NCBI GenBank assembly: GCA_030220185.1
Contig: JASPKZ010002337.1
Coordinates: 2,389,501 to 2,453,500 of the forward strand
DNA length: 64,000 nt
Direction: 5' to 3'
Origin: Diploptera punctata
Taxonomy: Eukaryota > Arthropoda > Insecta > Blattodea > Blaberidae
The notes under the pieces were generated by a model, which was not told where the DNA came from, did not search any database, and was given only the letters and a program-made list of their open reading frames with translations. This document shows positions 41,017 to 51,650 of the stretch, piece after piece. Positions within the stretch are counted from its first letter, which is position 1. Each line of letters opens with the position of its first letter. The translations under genes were made by a program, and so were the position numbers.

Positions 41017-41053
41017 GTGACAGCTGTTTCAGTACACTGTACCTTCTTCAGAC
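41017..41053 (-). ncRNA. Hammerhead-ribozyme-like motif (left arm)
   Basis: Minus strand: GU + CUGAAGA (41045-41051) + stem II AG(G)UAC/GUACU + GAAA + stem III ACAGCUGU + C, that is a GUC cleavage triplet (41019-41021) + AC. Mirror image of the right-arm motif. Confidence 0.6.
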
Positions 41054-41129
41054 ATGTTAACAAATTATGAATTGTGTTCCAACTGATCTAAGCAACAGAT
41101 CAGTTGGAACACAATTCATAATTTAACAT

Positions 41130-41166
41130 GTCTGAAGAAGGTACAGTGTACTGAAACAGCTGTCAC
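41130..41166 (+). ncRNA. Hammerhead-ribozyme-like motif (right arm)
   Basis: Core CUGAAGA (41132-41138); stem II pairs AG and UAC with GUA and CU around loop AGU; GAAA (41153-41156); palindromic stem III ACAGCUGU (41156-41163); cleavage C at 41164. Stem I is short (GU/AC). Here positions 10.1/11.1 are an A-U pair. A palindromic stem III allows dimeric ribozymes. Confidence 0.65.
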
Positions 41167-41937
41167 TGAATTATATAATAAATATGAAAATCAAATAAAA
41201 CTACGTTTTATTTTTATTTAATTAATAAATATGGATTTTCATCAAGTAAACACCAACTCAATTGATAATTTGATTCTTATTAAGAAAACCTCATAATGTA
41301 AAAATTCCCAAATTTATTATATTAAATTAATAACCAATATTCTACAATTTACATAATTAAAATGTTACATTCAAACAACTGAACATTAAACAAGAAACTT
41401 GAATACAAAATTTATTTCATAGAAAAGTAACTTCACATTTTATTGTAGAATGAGGAAACTTATTTGATTATAGAAATTGATAGGAAATAACTCTATGAGG
41501 TAATTTACTAAGAGATTGGATGGGAAATATATACCTCACCTCATATTTTGTTTTTCAGACCTGGGCATGTTTCAGTGAAACATTCTCACAATTAGAATCT
41601 GACAGAAGAGTTGACTGATGATGTCTTATATATTCTTTCTCCCTGGTGGTGGGAGAAAAGGATTTAATCATGAGGTTAACACAATAGTCAGATTTTTATA
41701 GTGAGCGGCATATATGATTGCCAATGAGCTGTACCAATAGAAAATGTGCACACTGTGACCACATTTACAGTCTCTATCACCCACCCTCTCTCTTGCTTTG
41801 TCTCTATCAATATGTCTACCATTACATCTATTTTCTTACCTCTCAAGGTAAAGTCCCACAAACTCAAATAAATATAAAAGAAATAAATCTTAGCTTGAAA
41901 TAAAAAAAAAATACATACAATCTCAAACTGCATTTAT

Positions 41938-42190
41938 AGAAATTCCATGGGGACTTGAACCAGCAGATGTCCATGGAATTTCAGCCAGTATGGGACTGGT
42001 GCCTATCCAACATGGTGAGGAATTTGGATAGCTGCAATAAGCAATGGCTCCAGATTGAGAAAACCAGCTCTAACGGCTGAGGGACAAAACATGCCGACTA
42101 TGTATCACCCCTATATTGAGAGATGATCTCACATTTGGATGTGGACCAGCAGCTAAGAGCTTTCTAGGCCTGATGCGCCATGGAGTTTTA
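41938..42190 (+). mobile_element. SINE family D, copy 2
   Basis: GGAATTTCAGCCAGTATGGG and GCTGCAATAAGCAATGGCTC body, lacking the 5' tRNA head; ends CTAGGCCTGATGCGCCATGG. Confidence 0.7.
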
Positions 42191-42227
42191 TTACTGACTC
42201 ATCAAACAGACAAATATCAGTTCCATG

Positions 42228-42590
42228 TGATCTAGTGGTTATGTTCCTTGCCACTAGCTTGGAAGATCGCGCATTCAAATCTGGTTGAGGTCGATTTTTA
42301 GGGTGGAAAAATCCAAGGGACAAGCTCTCTGGGAGGGACTTTAAGCTGTGGGACCCGAGTCTTAAAGATTTTTCTGGCTCATAAAAAACAGCAAGTCTGA
42401 ATAAAATGACCTCTATGCAAAATTTAACTGACCTTCATCCATCCAAGTAATACTTTGGTTGCCTACTAGATGTCTCATAGAGGCAATGTGCTATCCACAT
42501 GTCACTTGACATCTGTAGATAAATAAGAGTACCTAAATTAGTTTGGTTAAGAAGTGTCCGCTAGGGAGCACCCTTGTCTCCATGTTGAAT
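42228..42590 (+). mobile_element. SINE family C, copy 3
   Basis: ATCTAGTGGTTATGTTCC head (A box), B-box region ATTCAAATCTGG, body GGGACAAGCTCTCTGGGAGG, and a 3' part with TAGGGAGCACCCTTGTCTCC. Confidence 0.7.
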
Positions 42591-42785
42591 GTATGGGGTA
42601 TATACAAATACTTATTTCCTCCACTGTAGATAATAAATTATAAAAGTCTTAAAAATATAAGTAAATTATTAATTTCTCAGTTACTACTGCACCTAAAAAT
42701 CATGATATTTTAAAAGGTATGAAAGAAGAAATTACCTGTTTCCATTCAAGACCACACACTGTGAAAGAAAATAGTAATAGTACAG

Positions 42786-42803
42786 TGTGTGTGTGTGTGT
42801 GAG
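42786..42803. repeat. (GT)n microsatellite
   Basis: Short perfect GT tract at the edge of an inverted repeat. Confidence 0.8.
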
Positions 42804-43994
42804 CAGGACCAACACTACCAATAAGAAATTGTTACAAATAGAAAACTAATAAAGTTATTGTAATTTCATTTGTAGCAAAACATAAACTCAACAAGTTTTA
42901 TGGTGACAACAATGAAATTACGTAAATTTTCATGTTTAATCAATGTGTTGTTTTTGATTTCTTCCAACAAGATGAAGCTCCCCCACATTATGTAAGGAAA
43001 CTATGCTCAGGATTTTTAAGCTGTGAAAAAAATTGACTCTAACCAGGTTTGAACCCATGAACCTCGAAACCAGAGGTGCACATGTGAAAATTTACTGATT
43101 ACTATACAAACTTGTTGAGTTTATGTTTTGCAACAAACTGCATTGCAATAAATTTGTTAGTTTCTGTTTTATAACAGTTTGTTATTGGTAGTGATGGTCC
43201 CAGACACCCTGTATTATTTTTAATGAAAGGCATGAATTGTACAGCAACGAGTTGCTTAGTCTCAAATGGGCAACAATGAGAGAGAGAACAAGGAAGAGAA
43301 TGGCAGGTGGATCTCTCCCAGCTCCTCCTCTTTGGCCATCGCACATGCCACAAGAAAGCCGAGGACGTTTCACTGAAACATGTCGAGACGAGAAAACAAT
43401 TCTCAATCTCTTTATATTTCCAATTCAATCTCTTAAACTTATTTGATTTTTAAAATAGATTGAAAATTAAAAAAAAACATTCTGAGTAAATTCATTTTGT
43501 TAATAAATGTGATCATTTCTCCTAACACCATACTCAATTTAATTAGCTATTTTCTAAAATAAATTTAAATGTTATAAACTCACTTCCTCTCCTCTTATGC
43601 CATTTATCATTTAAATTATAAGTGAAAAGACATGAAACAAAAAATTGTATACATCCAACATACCAATTCAGAATATATATAAAAACAATCAAGTCTGGAG
43701 ACACTATACTACTGTTTAAAAAATTAATTTAGTGTAATGTACAATATTTTCCATATACAAGGCTCAAGACTTATCACGTTTATAGTAAGTACAGAATTGC
43801 GCAGTAAATACAGCTAATAATTTTTGTTTTATGTCGAATGACAGCCACTATCATATAATGAAACAAGTGGAAACAACAACAGAATATAAGGGATTAAATT
43901 ATTTATTCTACACTGCAGGTTATTTCAACATTTTAAAAATAATGATTTTATAATAATTGCCTTATTTATAAATCAATAGTAACAACTTTCACAT

Positions 43995-44280
43995 GGAAAA
44001 AATCACTATGAGGTTTAATTTAAGAATTAAATTAATATTTTTAATACCTCACCTCATATCCTTTATTATTCAAGACTGCAGTTTCAGAGCTATATCTCCA
44101 ACATCTCTCGTCGACTGGTGTTATGTCGTTTCTTGGCAAAAGAAGAAAACTGCCAAGATACAACATAATACCGGTCGACAAGAGGCTACTGATGATGGAG
44201 ATATAGCTCTGAAACTGCAGTCTAGAAGAATAAAGGACATGAGGTGAGGCATTAAAAATATTAATTTAATTCTTCAATAG
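43995..44280. mobile_element. Penelope-like element, TAGGAAAAATCAC subfamily
   Basis: GGAAAAAATCACTATGAGGT terminus; arms 44018-44105 and 44185-44278 mirrored (AATATTTTTAATACCTCACC). The right arm carries a canonical hammerhead-like motif; the left arm has lost the core. Confidence 0.75.
44184..44227 (+). ncRNA. Hammerhead-ribozyme-like motif, most canonical core
   Basis: Stem I CUA/UAG; core CUGAUGA (44189-44195); hairpin with GAG...CUC; GAAA (44211-44214); stem III ACUGCAGU, a perfect palindrome; cleavage triplet GUC ending at 44222. The left arm of the same element (minus strand, about 44090-44105) lacks CUGAUGA through a small deletion, so only one arm could be active. Confidence 0.65.
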
Positions 44281-44289
44281 TAACAAGTT

Positions 44290-44690
44290 TATTGACCTAT
44301 GGAGCAGAAATGTGGACTATGAATGCCAAATTAAAGACAAAATTTCAATCTACAGAAATGGATTTTTTAAGATGATCTGCACGATGCTCTAAATTAGAAA
44401 GGATCAAAAACAATATCATCCAAGAAAAAATGTAGAATTTGTGGGAAGTAAACAATTACAATGGTTTGGACATGTGAAGAGGATGAATGAAGATAGACTG
44501 CCAGTTAGGAGTTTGAAGTGGGTTCCAAATGAGAGAAAAAGAAGAGGGAGACCTAAGAAGACATGAATAGAGGGAATTATGAATTTGATGAAGGACAGGG
44601 GACTGAAGGACTGGAAAGATGAATAGAGGAAAAGAATCAAAAGTTAATATTGGGCACAGGAAGATGTACACATTTAAAACCTTTTGAATA
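44290..44690 (+). mobile_element. LINE 3' end
   Basis: Encodes VINLLTYGAEMWTMNAKLKT, EMDFLRRSARCSKLERIKNN, then (shifted) VPNERKRRGRPKKT and IMNLMKDRGLKDWK, ending KVNIGHRKMYT. Decayed. Confidence 0.7.
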
Positions 44691-45132
44691 ATAAATCATA
44701 ACTGTATTAAGGACATGTGTGTGATGAAAACTTACATTATACCTTGAAATTCTTTCTGTATAAATACATAATCCACTTTTAATCACATTACAAAAATGAA
44801 ATTTATACTAGATGGATTTCAGTGTCTTGCATTTAAAAACAGCAAATAATTTCTTGGACTTTGTACCTCACAATGCTCCTCTGGGAGAAATTTCAAGAGA
44901 ATATTTGAATGTAAAGTTTTAAGGAAAAAATTTTGGGAGTAAAGAGAGACAAACAGACAGCTGAATGGAGAAGACTACATAACAGCAAGCTATATGACTT
45001 TATGCAAAACCGAATATAATAAGAACAGTTAAGTATTATGCATTACAGGGACTCTTTGTCATCCTAACTTCTCTCAAAAAAGTTAAATTGAATATATATA
45101 AAACTCTTATTCTTCCAATTATATAACATGAG

Positions 45133-45440
45133 TCCACCGCTGTGGTCTCAAGGTAGCATGCTGCCTTGTCATGCAGCAGGCCCAGGTTCGATCCCCGGTC
45201 AGGGCAGTTTTTCTGGGTGAGGTTTTTATCGGGATTTTTCCTCACCTGTAAGACAAATGTCAGGAAAACTTTCAGGCCCAAATGGTCCCCGAAATCATAT
45301 GGCCATCATCATCATCCTTCACCGGTGTGGAAAGCAACGGGAAGCTACCACACCTACACAATTCCCTAGTAAAACTGCAAGCATAGCATGAAAATGCTAT
45401 GATTGCTGTGAAGGACCTACCTTCAGGCAGAATTACTATG
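45133..45440 (+). mobile_element. SINE family B, copy 3
   Basis: CCACCGCTGTGGTCTCAAGG head, B box GGTTCGATCCC, the shared body, then a 3' part (CACCGGTGTGGAAAGCAACG) different from copies 1 and 2. Confidence 0.75.
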
Positions 45441-45959
45441 GATGGATATAAGGGAGGAGAAAAGATTATGAGTATTTGCAAATAATATTCTTAGGAAATT
45501 TTTTAGACCAATGAGATGAACAGACAGGTGAATGGAGAAGACTACATAAGTGAGTTACACGATCTTTATAGAAAATCAGATATAATAAAAACAGTTAAGC
45601 CTTGTGGACTGTGATGAGCAGGACATGTGGCACAAATGGGAAATTAAAAAGGGCATGGAATCTTCTTGTAGGAAAACCAGAGAGAAAATGCCCAATTGGG
45701 AGATGAAGAATGAGGTGGGAGAATAACAACCATGATGAGGAAAGTAGATTATACAAGGAATGATCGAAAAACATTAGCTGACAATAGGGTTGTATGGAGA
45801 GTTTATGTCTGCATAGCCATAAACATATGGGTTTGATGGATGCAATGGGTAGGAAATGTGGCATGAATTGGAAATGAAAGAGGAGCATAGAAACTCCTTG
45901 TAGGAAAACCAGAGAGAGAGTGCCCAGCAGATAGAGCTAGAATGAGATGGAAGAATAAT

Positions 45960-46240
45960 TATTCAATTGATTTGGCATTTACTTGAAGAAAATCAATTTT
46001 TATAAATATAAATAAAAATTAAAGTGTTATATGATTTTCATATTTATTAAAATACAAATTCATAACAGCTGTTTCAGTACTTTGTACCCTCTTCAGATGA
46101 ATTTTATCATGAATACAAATGAATTTTGTACTGGATTTTTATATATAATAACAAAATTCATTTGTAATCATGATAAAATTCGTCTGAAGAAGGTACAAAA
46201 TACTGAAACATCATATAAAACTAAGTTTTATTTATATTAC
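45960..46240. mobile_element. Palindromic Penelope-like element in a LINE, 11-bp target duplication
   Basis: 281-bp insert between two copies of GGAAGAATAAT (45949-45959, 46241-46251); the LINE sequence reads on across it. Arms resemble the element at 40964. The left arm (minus) keeps CUGAAGA...GAAAC-AGCU-GUU; the right arm has CUGAAGA...GAAAC but has lost the stem III/cleavage segment. Confidence 0.8.
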
Positions 46241-46554
46241 GGAAGAATAATATTAACCATGTATTGAAGGAGGTATTATACAAGGGATGATTAGAAAACA
46301 TTAGATTAGTATAGGGATATATGAAGAGCTTATGTCCATGCAGCAATGTACCTCCAGGTTCGATAGTGCCACTGAATTATTTTTACTAAAACATGGTAAA
46401 AGATGATAAATAGTTGCTCAAACATGTCAAATCATGGTGCAAAACAAAATATTTTTTTTATTTCACTTTGTATTGATTGGTTTTTCTGAAAAATGTAACT
46501 AATTTTCAATTTAAGGGTTAATTAAATTGTATGGTATACCATAATTACGCATGT

Positions 46555-47308
46555 ATAGGCCGCATCCAAGTTTTGCGATAATAAATTGGGGAAAAAATAT
46601 TTCTTATATTTTCACTAAGAAGCAGTGCAAAAGACAGAAGTAGGCCTACACCATTTTTAAATCTGCCAATGTTGTAAATCCCAAAGCTTCTGTTGCCGGC
46701 TATGTAACAGTACATTCGGGCTGCGGCTCAGTCATTAACACAAGGGTAAAAGGGACGGTCAGTTGGTAGGTACGGTATTCATTGTCATTCCTGTTCACTG
46801 TATGTAAACATAGGTCATAGCAGAGCAAGTTATACCCTCCAAATTCAAGCTACAAGTGGTGCACTATGCATCAGAACACGGAAATAGGACAGCAGGAAGA
46901 AACTTTGATGTGGATGAAAAAATGTGCGACTTGGATCCAAACAAAACACGCACTTGAAAACACATCACAACATCAACAACTTTTCCGCAGAAAGAAAGCG
47001 AAATATCCACAGTTAGAAAGAGTTCTCCTGGATTACGTACGGAAAACAAGGGCAGACGGATTTTCTGTATCTGTCGAAATGATACAGTTTGAAGGCCTTA
47101 AGATAGCCAAGAATATGGAAATCCCCTGCAATGAATTTAAGGCAAGTTATGGCTGGGCAAGATGATTTATGACACGTCACGACCTTGTAATTTGGAATTG
47201 TTCTAAAATGAAGCACTTTTTCTAGTTATTTCATATATAAGCCACACCCTAATTTTGAAATTTACATTTTATGTAAAAAAGTGCAGCCTATACATGCGTA
47301 AATGCGGT
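46555..47308 (+). mobile_element. pogo/Tigger-related DNA transposon, internally deleted
   Basis: Terminal inverted repeats: ACGCATGTATAGGCCGCA at the left, and the right end GTGCAGCCTATACATGCGT reads ACGCATGTATAGGCTGCAC in reverse complement. The interior keeps only the DNA-binding part of a transposase, followed almost directly by the right end, so the catalytic region is missing. Confidence 0.75.
46825..47210 (+). pseudogene. BrkDBD plus CENP-B-type DNA-binding domain fragment
   Basis: A first frame encodes SKFKLQVVHYASEHGNRTAG then RNFDVDEK, typical of the N-terminal Brinker/psq-like domain of pogo-class transposases. After a shift near 46920 the frame 46866-47165 encodes KKAKYPQLERVLLDYV, FSVSVEMIQFEGLKIAK and FKASYGWARRFMTRHDL, the CENP-B-type second helix-turn-helix. 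The DDE nuclease is absent. An isolated host-domesticated gene is unlikely because the inverted repeats are still in place. Confidence 0.75.
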
Positions 47309-47649
47309 ACATGGTGACGAACTAAACATGGGGGTTGCTAGAGCCTATTTTTAATTTTGAGTTTCTGGTAAATCCCACTTCTAATAGTCAGATTTCACTG
47401 ATTTTTGAAGAACAACTTTCTCTGTTTATTTCAATAGCACATACCGAGGTTTGTTGTGAAACATCGAAAATAGTTACCACTAAGGCAACTTTTAAATTTT
47501 CATTTTAGATGAACTACTACACCTAATGGTCCAATTTTGCAGGTAAACAAACTCGGCATTACTTTTTCAATTGATCTCTAATGGTCAGATTTTAATTTAG
47601 ATGAACTCTTATCAGAAGTTCGATTTTGTAAGTAAATGAACTCGATCTT

Positions 47650-47877
47650 CTCTTCTTTTTCTTCCTTCCAAGTATTAGGCCAAGGCCTGTTACGACCCTA
47701 TAGAAAATGTTCCCTCCAGCGTTTCATAGGACGGCCTTGTGATCTTCGTCCTCTTGGTATATAATTATAAATAGCTTTGGGGATCCGATTTGAACTCATT
47801 CTTTCAAGATGGTGTTTCCAATTTAGTTGGTACTGTTTAATATATTCCAAAATTGGCGTAGTCTTCAATTCTTTTAA
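47650..47877 (-). mobile_element. Short LINE 3' end with 12-bp target duplication
   Basis: 228-bp insert flanked by GAACTCGATCTT (47638-47649, 47878-47889). The minus strand encodes LKTTPILEYIKQYQLNWKHH-type sequence, GRRSQGRPMKRWRE and ends in an A-rich tail AAGAAAAAGAAGAGAA. A clear example of severe 5' truncation. Confidence 0.8.
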
Positions 47878-47889
47878 GAACTCGATCTT

Positions 47890-48245
47890 ACTTTTATTAA
47901 TTAATTGCTATGTGCAGTCATGCCCTGTAGTAAGCCTCAATATAGCACTGCAGATTTTTTGTGATAGTTCCAGAATTACAGATGAGTTTTCTAACAGTAT
48001 TTTTATATTTCTGTTTCCAAATTTTTCAATTAAATTGGAATTGTAACTATCTTTAAATTTTTCCTTTATAATTCTTTTAATTGATTCATAAGAAAATGTA
48101 TTTGTTACTTTCTGCTTAATTTTACCCCTTTTTACGAGTACATCAGCTCTTTCATTCTCCCTTGTATTCCACAATGGGCTGGAATCCATTGTAAGACTAT
48201 ATGTTTACCAAGTTTGTTAATAGTCTAAATCATGTTTTGTATTTC
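47890..48245 (-). mobile_element. LINE fragment, RNase H domain
   Basis: The minus strand encodes LQWIPAHCGIQG, then (shifted) NERADVLVKRGK, KEKFKDSYNSNLIEKFG and SAILRLTTGHDCT. The PAHCGI...NERAD order is the C-terminal half of a retrotransposon RNase H. Confidence 0.75.
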
Positions 48246-48314
48246 TAATATTTTTCCCATATTTGGATATATGGTTAATACTATGGCCTGAATTGGGAAT
48301 GACAAATGATAAAA

Positions 48315-48926
48315 CAGTAAAACCTGTCTTAGCCAGAACCTTTATAAGAAGGAAACCTGTAGAGATGGAAAAAATCTCCAGAACGGTACGATTTTATATG
48401 TAAAATCATCCTGTATAAGCAGGAAACCTTCATAATGCAGAAACGGAATGGTTTTTAAACTACCAATAGTTAATTTTTACCTCAGTAAGACGGAAAATTA
48501 TTCTTAAGCACGTTCTAATTACAGTATTAATGACCATATGTGAAAATTCTGCATGACACTTTCTGCATTATATCGTTTTACCTTCTTGTGTTGCCATTGT
48601 ATTGCAGGGATACCCTTGCTTATGTATGACAGCGGGGAATCCCTCGATTTTCCTTGCCTGCTTATGTTATCTGCGAGGGAGTTAGGAAACTCTTCAGTCT
48701 TCCTGTAGTTGTTTTGTATTGCTGTGAAACTGAGCTATGTTACATACACTATTTTATCTGTATTTCAGTCAATACGTTATGTCTTTAAAACGTGCATGTA
48801 AAAAACCCTTACACAGCGTGAGAAAATTCAAGCTTGTAATTTGGGAACCCTTTATAAGAAGGAAAACTGCCAAGACGGAAATATATTTAAGGAACCGTCA
48901 TGTTCCTTCATAGACAGGTTTTACTG
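48315..48926. mobile_element. Tigger/pogo-like MITE
   Basis: Terminal inverted repeat CAGTAAAACCTGTCT at 48315-48329 and its exact reverse complement at 48912-48926; the interior repeats the pattern CTTTATAAGAAGGAAACC/GGAAAACTGCC. The termini resemble those of the Tigger element at 55.0-57.2 kb (CAGTAAAACTTG). No coding sequence. Confidence 0.75.
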
Positions 48927-48929
48927 TCA

Positions 48930-49685
48930 TTCTAAAATAATATTAATGGAATTATAACAACTCTTATATTCTGATTGTTATTAACTCACTTGTATCATAT
49001 ACTGTCCACCCCTAAATCCTCAATTTTATAACCACCATTAATTAAATTAAGACTTTAAATTATGATTTCCTAAAAATGTTGGGCATAAAAAAATACACAT
49101 TCCATTCCAGATGGAAGAAAAATCACATATGTACAACACAAGATGAAAACAAGAAAAGATGATAAGTGGACCACAATGTCAAAGAGTAAAGAACATTTTA
49201 TCACCTATACAGAAAAATTTTAACAAAGATATTCAATGAAATAATTCAACTTATACAGATGGGGAAAAAATACATTTGCATACATTCAGTTTATTTACAT
49301 CAATACTTTTATCTTTTTTAAGTTGGCACCTAGGCAACAAATTCTCTCTCATTCACACAGGAAGATCATATGTCGAGTCTTAATTCAGGCATTCTACATA
49401 ATTTGTCTATTGTGCACAGTTTTGAGATAACCTTGCTCTTAATCAACAGTGGAAAATTTTGAAACTACCAACTTAAAAAAAGAAAGTCCACCGTATAGAA
49501 ACTATGCAAATTAAGTAAATTCTTCAGTAAGTTACATTTATGGTCAGATTTTGCTGGTTTACAGAATATATTTTCCTTTTGTTAATTAAATTTTATGCGA
49601 GAAAATGAATATGACACTTGCTAGAGCAATTGCTTAAATTTTGGTTTTCAGGCAAATTTCCACTTATAACGATCAGATTTCACTG
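48930..49685. other. No recognised feature
   Basis: AT-rich, no coding or repeat signature identified. Confidence 0.4.
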
Positions 49686-49980
49686 ATTTTTGGGAATGCC
49701 TTTCATACCTCACCTCATATCCAATCTTCTAAGTAGACCGTGGTTTCAAAGCCTTGGTGGCTTCATCTTCAGTATTTTCTTGTCGACTGATGTTATGTCG
49801 ATCAGAAGAGCTACTTTTTCTTCCCTATGTTGGTGGACCGATAATCCTCCGGATCTAGTCGGAATCCACGAGAATTTCGAACTTAGAAGACTGGATATGA
49901 GGTGAGGTATGAGCATTTTAATTATCTTAAATTAAACCTCATAATGATTTTTTTTCCTATAAAAGTTCAATGCCTTTCAT
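49686..49980. mobile_element. Penelope-like element, compact
   Basis: Arms 49708-49790 and 49880-49915 (CATACCTCACCTCATATCCA mirrored by GGATATGAGGTGAGGTATG), right end AAACCTCATAATGATTTTTTTTCC. Flanks share AATGCCTTTCAT (49693-49704 and 49970-49981), a likely 12-bp target duplication. Confidence 0.75.
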
Positions 49981-50156
49981 GTTTTATTTAAATAGCATAT
50001 ACTGAGTTTTGTTGCAAAAAATAAAAAATTGTGGCCATTAGAATAATTTTTAAATTTTTTCTTCTACTACTAATTGTCTGATTTTGCTGCTCTTTTTTTA
50101 AATTTATTGCTATATGACGAGTCTGTTTCTAAAAAAATGAGGCTACTAGAGCAATG

Positions 50157-50159
<3 letters not shown>

Positions 50160-50193
<34 letters not shown>
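50160..50193. repeat. (AT)n microsatellite
   Basis: Perfect alternating AT tract of about 30 bp. Confidence 0.9.
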
Positions 50194-50195
<2 letters not shown>

Positions 50196-50649
50196 GGTGG
50201 TTCTTATTTATGCTTGAGCAAAAATAAAATATTAGACCTACAAAAAAATCAAGCAATTCTTTTTATTAATGTTGAAACCGGTCATGAATTTTACATTTTT
50301 CCTACATTCTCTTGGTAAATCTTCAATGTTTTCTAGGTTCTAAAGGCTATGATCCACTTCAATTTTGTCTACATATGTTCATACAAGGTTATGATCAGAA
50401 CTGTGCACCAGCAACAAACAATTTTAACAAGATTATCATTAATCTCCCAAACCTAATTTTACACAATATATAGATACAATATCGAGGAAAGGGATCCCAC
50501 AACCATTCCTTTTACCCTACAAATTATAACAAATAAAATAATACCACAATATCCAAGTCAACTCCTTGATATAACAAAAAGATTTATTACTCGTGAAATA
50601 AGCAATTTTTCAAAAATCATAACCTCACACATCATTTAAATGAAAGCAA

Positions 50650-50985
50650 TTTTTTAAATTTTTTGTAAAGAAAAAGCTTGAACTGGGAATCAAACCCTGG
50701 ATCTCTGACTCTGTTAATCAGCGTGCAATCAAGACTTGATACAACCACTAAATTTTCTTTACACTTATACAATTCTCTTTGAATACTTTAAATAGAAGTC
50801 ATCTGATGGCGTTGTTGATAGCAAGAGCTAGCTACCTTTGGACGTAAGGGAATTGTATAGGTGGAAAGAAAATTTAGCAGTTGTATCGAGTCTTGAATGG
50901 TGTAATGATTACATGCAAAGTCAGAAATCCAGGGTTTCATTCCCGGTTCAAGCATTAATTTTTCTATTCAAAAAATAAATCTATC
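50650..50985. repeat. Inverted pair of type II tRNA-cassettes
   Basis: Left half minus (TTGAACTGGGAATCAAACCC), right half plus (GGGTTTCATTCCCGGTTCAA), mirrored around about 50800. Each has the AAAGAAAAAG/TTTTTCT flank and the TATACAATTC/GAATTGTATA tail. Same head-to-head plan as arrays 3 and 4. Confidence 0.6.
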
Positions 50986-50999
50986 CTGGACTGGAATAC

Positions 51000-51650
51000 C
51001 TTAAACTAAATACAATATCAAAATAGGTAAGCTATTTGTTTAACAATATTAGAATCTTAGAGTGAGCATTCCTGGATACTACATTAGAATTATACCTAAA
51101 CAGACAATATCAGGGGTCAAATTTTACTGTTAACTTTTATTTCAAAAATGTTTTGTTTGAATTTTTACTTTTCATAAAATAAGAAATATAAGTTAAAAAA
51201 AATTTATTCGAAAAACTTTTAAAGCAAATTTTTTTCTGTAACTGTTATTTAAAACACAAATTTGTAAAAAGCTTTAAAAAAATATCACAATTAAAACTTT
51301 TTTTTTCAATTTATAATTCAAAGCAATTAATATTTTTAAAAAAGTAAATCAACCATAAAACTATACTTGTAATTGTTCAGCCAATGATTCATTGAAAAAG
51401 AGTTCCTGTATTGCCTAATAGTATACATTTCCAGATTTGAGGCTATATTTAATTTCTTTTTTTGCGCCCTCATTCCTGTTTCTAATTATTATTCCAAGAT
51501 ATCAGACTATAAATCAAAGTTCTATTGAATTTGCAATATAACCATTAACAGTAATAGTGACCAAAAATACTCTTAATTCTCAAGAACAAAAAATGAGAAC
51601 GATAATTAGTTAAAGCAACTTAATATTACATTGAAATAATATATCCAGGC
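51000..51650. other. AT-rich stretch with one small LINE scrap
   Basis: 51405-51465 is a minus-strand piece of the 19.4-kb LINE family (TGCCTAATAGTATACATTTCC...TTTAATTTC). Nothing else recognised. Confidence 0.45.

Larger units (their letters stand above)
40964..41265. mobile_element. Palindromic Penelope-like element with 18-bp target duplication
   Basis: 302-bp insert bounded by TAATTTGATTCTTATTAA (40946-40963 and 41266-41283). Arms of about 120 bp mirror around AGCAACAGAT at about 41090. Both arms contain intact hammerhead-like motifs. A close relative lies at 45960-46240. No coding sequence. Confidence 0.85.
40845..41300. mobile_element. Penelope-like element carrying a nested one
   Basis: Outer arms 40815-40885 (AATCAAATGAATCATGAATTC...CATATATCTATGTTT) and 40910-40963, with the terminus AAACCTCATAATG at 41288. 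The inserted element 40964-41265 has a separate entry. Confidence 0.65.
41480..43450. mobile_element. Large Penelope-like composite
   Basis: Left terminus AGGAAATAACTCTATGAGG, arm TAAGAGATTGGATGGGAAATA (about 41511) mirrored at about 43417-43442 (TATATTTCCAATTCAATCTC). Inside lie SINE D (41938), SINE C (42228) and a further inverted pair (42808-42900 with 43105-43200: AACTTGTTGAGTTTATGTTTTG). Near 43360 a CCGAGGA...GAAACATGTC string looks like a hammerhead whose core U4 has mutated. Confidence 0.5.
44880..46380 (+). mobile_element. Tandem, decayed LINE 3' ends (19.4-kb family)
   Basis: Successive plus-strand copies: 44895-45125, 45440-45850 and 45840-46378, each with pieces such as TGAATGGAGAAGACTACATA, GGACATGTGGCAC and the GGTTCGATAGTGCCA end. 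A SINE B (45133) and a palindromic Penelope-like element (45960-46240) are inserted in it. Confidence 0.65.
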
